A stretch of DNA of 15,000 nt, taken from contig NC_091565.1 of NCBI RefSeq assembly GCF_042767895.1, positions 29,448,811 through 29,463,810 on the forward strand, written 5' to 3'. The position numbers and the translations under genes were made by a program. The notes under the pieces were generated by a model that saw nothing but the letters and a program-made list of their open reading frames with translations, was not told the origin of the DNA and did not search any database. This stretch comes from Penaeus vannamei (lineage: Eukaryota; Arthropoda; Malacostraca; Decapoda; Penaeidae). Of the stretch, positions 1 to 7,300 are shown in pieces. Every line of letters starts with the position of its first letter. The stretch's first letter is position 1.

Positions 1-108
<108 letters not shown>

Positions 109-480
109 AGTATTTGCCCTTCTCATCAACATCGTTTCCTAACAATTAAACCAATATACAATTAGAATTTATGTCAGCAAAGAAAAAAGGTCAGACGACA
201 AAAAAAATACGAACATGAGACATCAATATGAACCGACCACGAAAACACAAGAACATAGTTAGAACGAAGATAATGAAATCGAAACGGGTCAAACAACAGG
301 AAAGCGCCTTCCTCGAATGGGAAAACAAACAATCACACACAAAAATACACATGCGCGCATAAGCACACACGCACATCAACGACACCAACCGCCAGAGTTG
401 TGAAAAGGTCATTAATATCTTGTGAAATAGAGGTAAAAGACTATTTTTAGTATTATGCGTGACGAGGAAAAAAAGAACGG
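109..480. other. Non-repetitive AT-rich stretch, no gene seen
   Basis: Ordinary sequence rich in A on the given strand, with scattered CA-rich words near 330-375. Open frames on the minus strand read as hydrophobic Leu/Phe/Cys-rich strings with no family resemblance. I see no promoter, RNA or transposon end. Confidence 0.6.
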
Positions 481-1260
481 GTGTGTAAGTGTGAACGAAA
501 AGAAGAAAGAAGAGAGGAGGAGGACGTGGCGCGGAATAAAGGGGATGAAGGCGCAGGAGGAAAATCCGGACAAGGAGGGACTGAAAGAATGAGGAGAGGT
601 AATGAAGGGGCGCGAAGGAGTACGACCAGCACAGCGAGGAGCGCGAATTACACCAACATACCATCGATCAATTACGAAAATAAGGCGTAATGGCATAATA
701 ACCAACGTCGCCTAAAACTGCAGGCGAGCGCAAACCGGGAGGGGGCAACGGGGTAGGGAAGGAGAGGACCAAGGGAGGAGAAGGGCGGGATGGAGGGTGG
801 GATGGAAGACGAGGGGAGAGGGAATAGAGAGAAAAAAGTAACAGGAGAGGGAGGTAAGGGGATATGGGAGAGGAAGAAGAGGCGAGGCAAGGGTAGATGA
901 AAGAGGAAGAGAGGAGAGGCAAGGGTAGATGGGAAAGGGAGCGAGGGAAGGCAAGTGTAGATGGGGGAGGGAGCGAGGGAAGGGTGGATGGGAGACGAAG
1001 AGGGGAAGACAAGGGGGCATGGGATAAAGACCAAGGAAAGGGAAAGGAAGGGAGAGGAGAGGTCCGTAGGAGGCGGAAGGCAAGGAGAGGGTGAGAGAAA
1101 AGATATGGAGGGATGAGAAAGGGAAGGAGGAAAGCAAAGGGAGGGAGGGAAGAAGGCAAGTGGCGATAGAAGAGGGAGAGAGGGTCAAAAAGGGGAGAGG
1201 GAGGGCAGGGAGCTAAAGGGCTGACTAGCGAGAAGAGACTAAGACCGAGAAAGATGGATG
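481..1260. repeat. Polypurine low-complexity tract
   Basis: The plus strand is overwhelmingly G and A with only scattered pyrimidines. Long minus-strand frames here (for example 668-1294) are Ser/Leu/Pro polymers produced by the complementary CT-rich sequence and are not credible proteins. Part of the tract is organised as a minisatellite (851-1035). Confidence 0.85.
851..1035 (+). repeat. Degenerate ~32 bp purine minisatellite, about 6 units
   Basis: The word GAGGCAAGGGTAGATG and close variants start near 851, 884, 916, 948, 976 and 1006, giving a period of 28-33 bp. The copies at 884 and 916 are identical over 16 bases; outer copies diverge. The spacer is GA-rich. Confidence 0.75.
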
Positions 1261-1470
1261 GAAGGGGAGAGGCGTGCTTGCCTGCTGCGTGCATGCGTGC
1301 TCGCTGCCCATCGGCGAGCGAGTGCGTGCGCCTTTGCGAGGTCCCTTAAGCTGAGCTCAATCAGAGGGAGACAAAGCCGGAACTCGGACGACCCGCACGC
1401 ATGCGATCCGGCGATTGACACGCCTTAATAAAGACAACGACGTAACGCCCAGTCCGCCGACGACACCTCC

Positions 1471-1585
1471 CGCACACGCATGCACGCACGCACACGTACA
1501 TCCAAGAACACATCAAGGCGCACACGATAAAATACCCACATAAATATAGGCAGGCGCACACATCTACACATACATATACTTACAT
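1471..1585. repeat. Degenerate CA/CACG/CATA-rich tract
   Basis: Interrupted CA, ACG and ATAC dinucleotide-like words occur throughout, looking like a decayed CA microsatellite. The Cys/Val/Tyr-rich minus-strand frame over it is a by-product. Confidence 0.6.
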
Positions 1586-1669
1586 GTAATCAGACAACCT
1601 CCTGCTTCCAAATAGAACCCGACGCAGAACAAAGAGCCAAGAAATCCCCAAGACGAAATAAGGAGGAAA

Positions 1670-1677
1670 TGACGTCA
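1670..1677. promoter_or_regulatory. Perfect CRE palindrome TGACGTCA
   Basis: The eight-base CREB/ATF consensus TGACGTCA is present in full. No TATA box or transcript evidence sits beside it, so it is only a candidate binding site. Confidence 0.35.
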
Positions 1678-1844
1678 CTGTTTTTCTCCACCGATTCGAA
1701 CACAAGAAGCACGCGAGGAAAAGTAAATGAGAAAGAGGAAAATAACATAAAGAAATATGAGCGCAGCGAAGGAAATTCCTATGGCGCTGACTCTGCCAGG
1801 CGATGTGATGGCGACATTATGTCATCCTGTGTGCGAGAGAAGGG

Positions 1845-2005
1845 CGGAATGATGACAGTGATGGCAAAGAGGATAGTGATGATGATAATGGTACAAAAAA
1901 TGATTATAATGGTATAGAAAATGATGACAATAGTAGAGAAACTCATCATGGTATTGGTACAGATAATGATGAAAGTAATAAGTATGATGATGATAACGAC
2001 GATGC
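1845..2005 (+). repeat. Degenerate GAT/AAT trinucleotide tract
   Basis: Imperfect GAT, AAT, GGT and AGT triplets recur in one phase, ending in GATGATGAT around 1986. In one plus-strand frame this reads as an Asp/Asn-rich string that stays open from 1809 to 2180 but has no methionine codon. I regard it as a decayed trinucleotide repeat, not an exon. Confidence 0.65.
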
Positions 2006-2215
2006 CCGCCCTCCATTTTCACCTTATGGCAACACAAACACATCATTATTTCAAATAGTTAAAAAAAGTTTAAACCCCCAAACCGATCCCTCAAACTCTC
2101 CCAACGCCCAGAGTCGCAAGACATTCTCGAATATATCTTGGCAACGTGGGCGTATAAACACTGACCGTAAAATACGCTAGATTTGGCGACACGGTTGGGC
2201 GTGCGCTAGTGTAAA
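2006..2215. other. Short unique stretch, no feature
   Basis: Non-repetitive sequence of mixed composition. It continues the Met-less open frame described for 1845-2005, stopping at TAG 2178-2180. Nothing else is recognisable. Confidence 0.5.
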
Positions 2216-2560
2216 GGGGCGGCGGGGAAGGAGAACGAAAAGGAGGAAGAAACGAGGGAAAAAGACATAATGTAAAAGAGGAATTCATAAAAGGAGGCAG
2301 TCGGGGGGGGGGTAGGTGGGAAACTGGAAGAAATGGAGGAGAGAGAGAGGTATGGAACGGTAGAAAGGAGGAGGTATAAGAAGTAGTAAGAGGCAGACGA
2401 AGTACAGGAGGCGAAGCAAAAAGTGAAACAGGCCTAGGTAGAAGGCAGGATGCTCAGAGAGAACTGAATAAATGGAAGGGGACATGGAGTGAAAGGAGGA
2501 AAGGGAGAGGGGGAGATACAGGGGAAGTGAGAAGGAAGGGGGTCCAGGGAGAAGCATTCA
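2216..2560. repeat. Purine-rich low-complexity tract with G10 run
   Basis: GGA/GAA-rich sequence on the plus strand, with an uninterrupted run of ten G at 2303-2312. Complementary minus-strand frames read as Ser/Leu/Pro strings. Confidence 0.8.
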
Positions 2561-2689
2561 AAACAGGGCGTAGGGCAAGCGCTGGGTGTAGGCATTTGGC
2601 GTATTTGGGAGTGCGGATAAGAACAACAAAAATGTGCGTGTTTACGTCTTCGTGCGCTGCGTACTACTCCCTTGGTAAATATAGGGAGG

Positions 2690-2718
2690 AGGGGGTGGGG
2701 GTGGGGGCGCGCGCGCGC

Positions 2719-2762
<44 letters not shown>

Positions 2763-2763
2763 C

Positions 2764-2798
<35 letters not shown>

Positions 2799-2809
2799 GA
2801 GAGGGGGGG
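2690..2809 (+). repeat. Compound microsatellite G-rich/(GC)6/(GA)n
   Basis: GGGGGTGGGGGTGGGGG leads into six GC units (2707-2718) and then a GA array (2719-2802) interrupted by AAAG, CAACG and GTG, ending in seven G. (GC)n arrays are uncommon in animal DNA and can adopt Z-DNA; the GA part can adopt H-DNA. Both are known properties of such sequences. Confidence 0.95.
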
Positions 2810-2812
2810 AGG

Positions 2813-2820
2813 TATAAAAG
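2813..2820 (+). promoter_or_regulatory. TATA-box-like TATAAAAG beside GA array
   Basis: A perfect TATAAAAG lies four bases after the end of the GA/G run. In arthropod promoters GA repeats are bound by GAGA-type factors, so the pairing is suggestive. A short frame with ATG at 2828 (47 codons, Pro-rich end) lies too close to be a natural 5' leader for a start site about 30 bp downstream. No clear initiator is visible. Confidence 0.25.
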
Positions 2821-3159
2821 AGAGAATATGGACATCGACACGAACGTGGCCGAAACAAGGCAAATAAAAGGCAGCAGCCAAGACAAACGACCCACGAAAT
2901 GTCACGACTCCCCCTCGGAATACGCGTCCCCCCAGGCCTCCCCTCATACCCCCCCCCCCCGCCCAAGATGATCCTTCGCCCCAGATCCCGACTAAAGAGC
3001 TCCCGAAGTGAGACCCGAGGAAGTCATCCCCCATTTGGATATTCAAATACGCAAGCGCGAGCCATTAATGGGTAATTAGTGAAATAAGACTAATCTGGAT
3101 AATTAGTGGAATGAAATAAAGGCGAAAAGTGGGTATGTTTATGACATTACTCGAGCGTT
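2821..3159. other. Non-repetitive stretch with C12 run and TAATTA sites
   Basis: Mixed sequence, C-rich between about 2890 and 2965 with twelve C in a row at 2949-2960. AT-rich homeodomain-like words lie at 3063-3108 and an AATAAAGG word at 3115-3122. No coding frame is convincing. Confidence 0.55.
3073..3108. promoter_or_regulatory. Pair of TAATTAGTG words, homeodomain-like
   Basis: TAATTAGTG occurs at 3073-3081 and 3100-3108, with CTAAT in inverted orientation between them (3090-3094) and ATTAAT just upstream (3063-3068). TAATTA is the core bound by many homeodomain proteins. Clustering is seen; function is inferred. Confidence 0.25.
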
Positions 3160-3515
3160 GAGTGTATGCTTAGACGTGTGCGTAAACGTGTGTGTATGCG
3201 TACATGTTTGCAGTGTGTATGCGTGCGCGTGTGCAATGTGTATGTGTGGCGTGTGTAATGTGTATGCAATGTTCGTGCATGTGCATGTGCAATGTGCATG
3301 TGTGTGAATAAGCAGTGTGTGTGCGTGTGCATGTGTGTGAATATGCAGTGTGTGTGTATGTGTGCATGTTTGTGAAAATGCAGTGTGTGTGCGTATGCAT
3401 GTGTGTGAATATGCAGCGTGTGTGCGTGTGCATGTGCAATGTTCTAACGTGTACATATGTTTATGCGTGTGTGTCTAATGTGCATGCGTGTACGTGTACA
3501 ATGTGTAAGTCCAGC
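3160..3515 (+). repeat. Degenerate TG-rich repeat region with 33-35 bp minisatellite
   Basis: TGTG, TGCATG and GTGTATGC words fill the region. Between about 3280 and 3446 they form a tandem repeat whose CAGTGTG/CAGCGTG landmarks fall at 3313, 3346, 3381 and 3414, a period of 33-35 bp. Units run CAG, a TG tract, CATG, a TG tract, then GAATATG. Cys/Val or His/Thr strings read across it are repeat by-products. Confidence 0.8.
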
Positions 3516-3610
3516 GAGTGTATGAGTTTGAGTCCGAGTGTGAAATTTTGCGCGTCTGCGTGTGCATACATAGGAGTGAGGGCGCGTGCCCGGTTATGGC
3601 GGTGTGGGGT

Positions 3611-3679
3611 GAGTGGGAGTGGGAGTGGGAGTGGGAGTGGGAGTGGGAGTGGGAGTGGGAGTGGGAGTGGGAGTGGGAG
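3611..3679 (+). repeat. (GAGTGG)n hexanucleotide array, about 11 units
   Basis: The GAGTGG unit repeats without error for about 68 bases. Each unit supplies a GGG triplet separated by AGT, so the array is a continuous G-quadruplex motif. The Glu-Trp, Ser-Gly or Pro-Thr polymers it encodes in different frames are not evidence of a gene. Confidence 0.97.
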
Positions 3680-3689
3680 GGGGAGGGAA

Positions 3690-4058
3690 GGAAGCTTGAG
3701 GAGACGGGAGAGGGAAAAGCAGTAAAGAAGACGAAAGGCAGGGGGGGGGGGCGTAGAAAAGGGGAAATGAAAGACCGAGACGCGCGGCCACGGGTTCCAA
3801 TTCCGGAATTCGGAACAGATGGAAATGCAAAGCGGCGATCGTCCGTGCGCCGCAAAACCCCGTGTCACCGCAGAGACCCACGCCCACCATCGCGACACTT
3901 CGGGTCCCGCCCATGTCCGCCCGCTCGCCCGTCCGCATGCATCAGCAACAACCATGAACGCACAAGCAGTAGCTACAACCGCCGCTTAGACGGAACACAA
4001 GCGCACACTCGACGCAATCAGCCAGTCACAAGACACCGTCTAGACACACGAGAGGTCC
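3690..4058. other. Unique GC-moderate stretch with G11 run and near-palindrome
   Basis: Non-repetitive CpG-containing sequence after the hexamer array. It includes eleven G at 3741-3751 and a dyad at 3794-3816. Frames read Arg/Pro-rich and match nothing I recognise. Confidence 0.5.
3794..3816. other. 23 bp near-perfect palindrome centred on TTCCGGAA
   Basis: GTTCC (3794-3798), AATTCCGGAATT (3799-3810), one unpaired C (3811), then GGAAC (3812-3816). The inner 12 bases are a perfect palindrome and the outer five base pairs match once the single C is bulged. It contains EcoRI-like GAATTC and two head-to-head CCGGAA ETS-like cores. Confidence 0.7.
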
Positions 4059-4155
4059 AGGGGGGATATAGGGGGGGGGGAGTTGGCAGTGGGGGCGGGG
4101 GCTAAGTGGGGGAAGTGGGGGTTGGGTGCGGGAGAGGTGGAGGTGTGGGGGCTGA
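4059..4155 (+). repeat. G-rich tract with strong G-quadruplex motif
   Basis: Repeated G runs include G10 at 4071-4080 and four G5 runs at 4091-4095, 4097-4101, 4108-4112 and 4117-4121, with loops of 1, 6 and 4 bases. This satisfies the standard G-quadruplex pattern with unusually long tracts. Confidence 0.85.
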
Positions 4156-4159
4156 CACA

Positions 4160-4401
4160 GCCAATTAGTCTTCCTCTGTTCCTCGCATCCTTTCTCTTTT
4201 GTTGTATTCTTGGCCATGGCCGTGGACGCTGCTCCTCTCCGCTCTGCGTCCTTTTCTACTTGTCTTTGTCCGCTTTCTTTCCCACTTCCCCTCATTTCCT
4301 CTTTCGCGTTTGTTTGTTTGTGTGTGTCTGTCTGCCTCCCCCCTTCACTCTGTCTCTCACTCTCTCACTCACTCTTTCTCTTTTTTCTCTTTCTCTCACT
4401 C

Positions 4402-4406
<5 letters not shown>
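4160..4406. repeat. Pyrimidine-rich tract with CTCACT words
   Basis: The plus strand switches from G-rich to C/T-rich. From about 4340 it is built of CTCT, CTCACT and TTTCTC words that lead directly into the CA array. Ser/Leu/Phe-rich plus-strand frames here are by-products. Confidence 0.8.

Positions 4407-4488
<82 letters not shown>
4407..4488. repeat. (CA)41 microsatellite
   Basis: An uninterrupted CA array of 82 bases. Being perfect, it is likely to be length-variable between individuals. Confidence 0.98.
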
Positions 4489-4491
<3 letters not shown>

Positions 4492-4519
4492 AAGCGCACA
4501 CGCAATTAAATCACAACAC

Positions 4520-4720
4520 ACGCCTTCCTCTCGCTCGCTCGCCCGCACCCCCCCCCCCCGGGCCCGGAGCTGCCAATCAGCCTCCCGCCGCCGCCGCCGC
4601 CAACAGCTCCGCTCATTGAGGTCCGGGGCCGACGACGTCGCTCGGCCGCCAATTCCTCTCAGGTGCTTGAATCAGCCGCTTGTCTTCTCCGCTCGACTCA
4701 TGACACTTGATGCGCGATGC
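4520..4720. promoter_or_regulatory. CpG-rich patch with CCAAT box, C12 run and (CCG)5
   Basis: GC- and CpG-rich sequence containing CGCTCGCTCGC, twelve C at 4548-4559, GCCAATCAG at 4572-4580, (CCG)5 at 4586-4600 and the palindrome CGACGTCG at 4633-4640. The mix of CCAAT, a CRE-like core and CpG density resembles a TATA-less promoter or 5' exon. No downstream coding frame supports this, and direction is unknown. Confidence 0.3.
4572..4580 (+). promoter_or_regulatory. CCAAT box GCCAATCAG (NF-Y type)
   Basis: GCCAATCAG matches the extended NF-Y consensus. The same nine bases occur on the minus strand at 10682-10690. Only the motif is seen; use as a promoter element is inferred. Confidence 0.3.
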
Positions 4721-5165
4721 TGCGTTTGTCGCTTTTCTGTTTGTTTGTTTCGGCTGTTGCTGTTGTTTATTTGAAGAGATGGATGAGGGGTCTCGTTTCG
4801 CCCCAAGAGTAAGCCGACATGTTTATGCTGAGAGTTTTTAAATGAAGGTTGTAATAATGTTGATGTTGAAGTGATAAAGAATCCACTACATATATACATA
4901 TCAACAACCAAAATATCAACAAAACAAGTAAACCCCGAATCGTTCCTCACGGCCAAGTCCAAAAAATAACCTGCATAATCAACTAAATACGAAACAAACA
5001 AGAGAAACCAAAGCCAGGGAAAAGACGCAAAGCGCAACACGACAGTGCGAGGAGCAGACCCAAGCCGCCCAAAGCCACCCTAACGGAGCACGAAACGGAG
5101 CCACAATGCGGTAACCAAGGAAGTATAAATGGCAGGAAACTCCATTGTGCAGAATGATCCTAATG
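4721..5165. other. Unique AT-rich stretch, no gene seen
   Basis: Starts with TGTT-rich words (4738-4772), then plain A-rich sequence. A minus-strand frame (5040-4672) lacks an ATG until late and has a hydrophobic first half. It resembles no family, and hydrophobic residues are expected from T-rich codons. TATAAATG occurs at 5124-5131 without supporting context. Confidence 0.5.
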
Positions 5166-5520
5166 CCATCTTCCCTGCCCAATACCCCCCCCCCCCCTGC
5201 CCCTTCCTCCTCCCTTCTGCCTTTTCCCTGGTCCCCTGCCCCTCTGCCCCCCTCCATCCCCTACCCCGCCCCAAGCCCCTCCTTCCACCCCCTCCTCCCC
5301 CTAACCCGAAAATCCGTCTTCTTCCTCTACATCAATCCCTGTTTCCACCTCTCTTTCCTCTTTTTTGTGTAGTGTTTCTTCCTTGCCGCTTCGCTCTTCT
5401 CCATTTCTCCCTCCTATCTGCCCCTTGTCTCCTCCCCCGTTATATTCCCCCATCTCTTTTACTCTTCACTATTTCTTCCACCTTTCCATCTGTTTCTTTC
5501 CTTTCTCTTCCCGCTCGCTT
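5166..5520. repeat. Pyrimidine-rich tract with C13 run
   Basis: C-rich then C/T-rich sequence, beginning near thirteen C at 5185-5197. Pro/Leu/Phe-rich plus-strand frames (5129-5530) arise from it and are rejected as genes. Confidence 0.85.
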
Positions 5521-5536
5521 TAAATATTGATGAATA

Positions 5537-5625
5537 GATAAACCGCCTGGGAGAGAGGTAGGTAAGTAGATAGATAGATATAGATATATATAGATAGCTA
5601 TAGATATATAGATATAGAGAGAGTA
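5537..5625. repeat. GATA-type tetranucleotide cluster, degenerate
   Basis: GATA occurs at 5537, 5569, 5573, 5577, 5583, 5593, 5603 and 5611, mixed with TATA, ending in a short GA run. This is a decayed (GATA)n/(TA)n microsatellite. It could also bind GATA factors, but that is not required to explain it. Confidence 0.85.
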
Positions 5626-5779
5626 TGCGTGTGAGTGTGCGCGCATGTGTTAGGAAGAGAGAGAAAAGATAAACAAGGAAAATAAAAACAAGAGAAAAAG
5701 GAAAAGGCAGATAAACAAGCAGAAAGAAGTGGCACGTCGCAAGGCAACGGCGTGGGATCCGGGCAGCTAAGCACGCACA

Positions 5780-6400
5780 ATCAGCCAGGAAAAAAGGGAA
5801 GTAAGAGGTGGCGTAGGATGGGAATCAGAAAGGAAGCACGAAAAAGGGAAATGGAGAGAGGGAGATTGGGGAGGAAGGGGGAGGGAGAGAGAGAAGGGGG
5901 AGAGATGGGGAGGAAGGGGGAGGGAGAGAGAGGAGGCGGGAAAGGAGAGGAGGGCGAGAAAGAGAAAGGTAAGGGAGAGGGAGGGAAAGGGAGAGAAAGA
6001 GGGAGGGAGAGGGAATGATAGGCAGAGAGGGGGAGAGAGGAAGAGGAAGAGAAAGAGAGAAAAAGAGAGATAACAAGCTAACAGGAAGACAAATAGACAG
6101 TCGGGACCAAGACAAAAGCGCGGGAAGGAAGGCAAAGAAAGGAACGGAAACTTGCCAGGATGCGTGTGATGAAAGGGAGGAGGAGGAGAAGTAAGAGGGA
6201 GGAATGGAGGAAAAATAGAGGAAGGAGGAGGAGGAAACAAGAGGAGGGAGAAGGAAAAAGAGGAAGGAGGAGGAAAAAGAGAAAGAGGGGGGGAGAGGTA
6301 GGAGGAGGGAGAGGAGAAAAGAGAGGAAGAGGAGAAAGAAAAAGAAGAGGAGAAAACAAAAATGAAAAAAGCAAAGGGAAAAAGAAATAACAAAACAAAA
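5780..6400 (+). repeat. Long polypurine tract
   Basis: About 600 bases almost wholly A and G on the plus strand. From 6239 to 6356 there are 118 bases with one pyrimidine (T6299). Minus-strand frames of up to about 208 codons are Phe/Leu/Ser/Pro strings caused by the complementary CT sequence. Such tracts can form intramolecular triplexes and act as strong nucleosome or polymerase barriers. Confidence 0.92.
5868..5934 (+). repeat. 39 bp direct duplication inside the purine tract
   Basis: The block beginning GGGGAGGAAGGGGGAGGGAG at 5868 recurs at 5907 with about 26 identical bases before the copies differ. The offset is 39 bp, showing local duplication and not just random purine composition. 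Confidence 0.75.
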
Positions 6401-6690
6401 CAAAAAATATTTAGACTATATGGAACTGAAACATACTATTCTATCAGGCAGAGAGAAATAGAGAAAAAACAGGAGGAAAGGCTTATTAATTCTCTGAGGG
6501 AGAGGAATACGATAAGGACGGAGAAATGGTCGGGGACGGAAATGATGCGGGGAAGTGGAAGGAAGGGAATGGAGCGGGTGAGAGAGAGAAAAAAATAGGA
6601 TGAAATACGAGAGGATGAGATAAGAGAGAGAACCCAAGGATGTGAGGCAGAAGAACTGCGAAAGACAAGCAGAAAACGAAAAATGAGCTG
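6401..6690. other. A/G-leaning sequence, less extreme than its flanks
   Basis: Starts with AAAACAAAACAAAAAATATT, then purine-rich sequence with more pyrimidines than the preceding tract. No supported gene; plus-strand frames are Arg/Glu/Lys-rich by-products. Confidence 0.5.
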
Positions 6691-6955
6691 TAGCAGGCAA
6701 AGGAACGTCGAGAAAACCCCGCTGAAGGCCTGGGTGCAAGAACCGCGAGCCCTCAGAGGAAAGCCCCGGGAGCGAGGCAGACAATAAGGATCCGCCCGCC
6801 AGCGTCACCTCGCGAGAAACGCCTAACCGCTCATCTCGCGTTCATGTTGCCAGGAAGACCGCGAGAACCTGCCGAGACCTAGCGAGGCCTGCCAAGACCT
6901 GTCAACGCGCCGCGGACGAGTTAACGATCCTGCGACGAGTAACGACGGCGGAGAG
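6691..6955. other. CpG-rich unique patch with short ~20 bp repeat
   Basis: GC-rich, CpG-dense sequence between two purine tracts. GCGAGAACCTGCCGAGACCT (6861-6880) is followed by a diverged copy (6882-6900), with a partial third copy upstream. CTCGCGAG (6809-6816) and TCTCGCG (6834-6840) resemble the TCTCGCGAGA promoter element found in other animals. It may be a small CpG island or exon, but no frame is convincing. Confidence 0.4.
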
Positions 6956-7300
6956 GATGAAAAGGGCTTGGATGCCGTAGGAAAAGGAGGGAGGAGAAAA
7001 GTGGGAGAAGGAGGATGAGGGAGAGGATTGGATGAGGATAAGGGCGTTGGAAGAGGAGGAGGGGGTGAGGAGAAGAAGAATGAGGATGAGGGGGAGGACA
7101 GGATGAGGATGAGGAGGAAGGATGATGAGGAAGATGAGGAATAGGAATAGGAGGGGATAGAGGAGAAGGAAGGGGATGAGGAGGAGGGGAAATAAATATA
7201 AAAATAAGAACAATGATAAGAATAAGAGTGGAGGGAAGAGGGAGAGGAGGAGGAGAAAGATTAGGAGAACAACACAAAGAACAAGAATTAGGAGGAGGAG
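6956..7300 (+). repeat. Purine-rich tract with GGATGAG words
   Basis: GA-rich sequence dominated by GGATGAGG, GAGGAGG and GAATAGG words. A block at 7011-7040 is repeated at 7082-7111 with about four differences, an offset of 71 bp. Minus-strand frames read Leu/Ile/Pro/His-rich strings and are not genes. Confidence 0.85.

Larger units (their letters stand above)
1261..1844. other. Non-repetitive stretch, CpG-containing then AT-rich
   Basis: From 1261 to about 1460 the sequence is mixed and CpG-containing (GCGTGC, CGGCGAGCG words). It then becomes CA-rich and, after 1590, A-rich. A perfect CRE palindrome lies at 1670-1677. The frame from 1669 (82 codons, ATG start) resembles no known protein and its end runs into a degenerate ATG/GAT tract, so it is probably chance. 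Confidence 0.5.

Noticed and set aside
668..1294. 208-codon minus-strand frame
   Set aside because: Pro/Ser/Leu string produced by the polypurine tract and its 32 bp minisatellite.
1809..2180. 123-codon Asp/Asn-rich plus-strand open frame
   Set aside because: It has no methionine, starts right after a stop without an acceptor site in frame, and is explained by a degenerate GAT repeat.
3790..3806. GGGTTCCAATTCC as a tRNA T-arm
   Set aside because: No acceptor stem, anticodon arm or D-arm pairs around it; it belongs to the palindrome at 3794-3816.
3518..4105. 195-codon plus-strand frame with Glu-Trp repeats
   Set aside because: The Glu-Trp part is the GAGTGG array read in one frame; the rest is Arg/Gly/Pro-rich with no recognisable domain.
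4083..4774. Plus-strand frames of 178 and 191 codons with a hydrophobic start
   Set aside because: The hydrophobic segment is the CT-rich tract and the middle is the CA array (His-Thr). Overlapping frames are all open.
4672..5040. 122-codon minus-strand frame resembling a small membrane protein
   Set aside because: It begins at GTG, which is not a normal start in an animal gene. The hydrophobic residues come from T-rich codons and no family is recognisable.
5767..6403. Minus-strand frames of up to 208 codons that look membrane-like
   Set aside because: The Phe/Leu/Ser/Pro content follows from the complementary CT-rich strand of the purine tract. There is no defined helix pattern or family resemblance.
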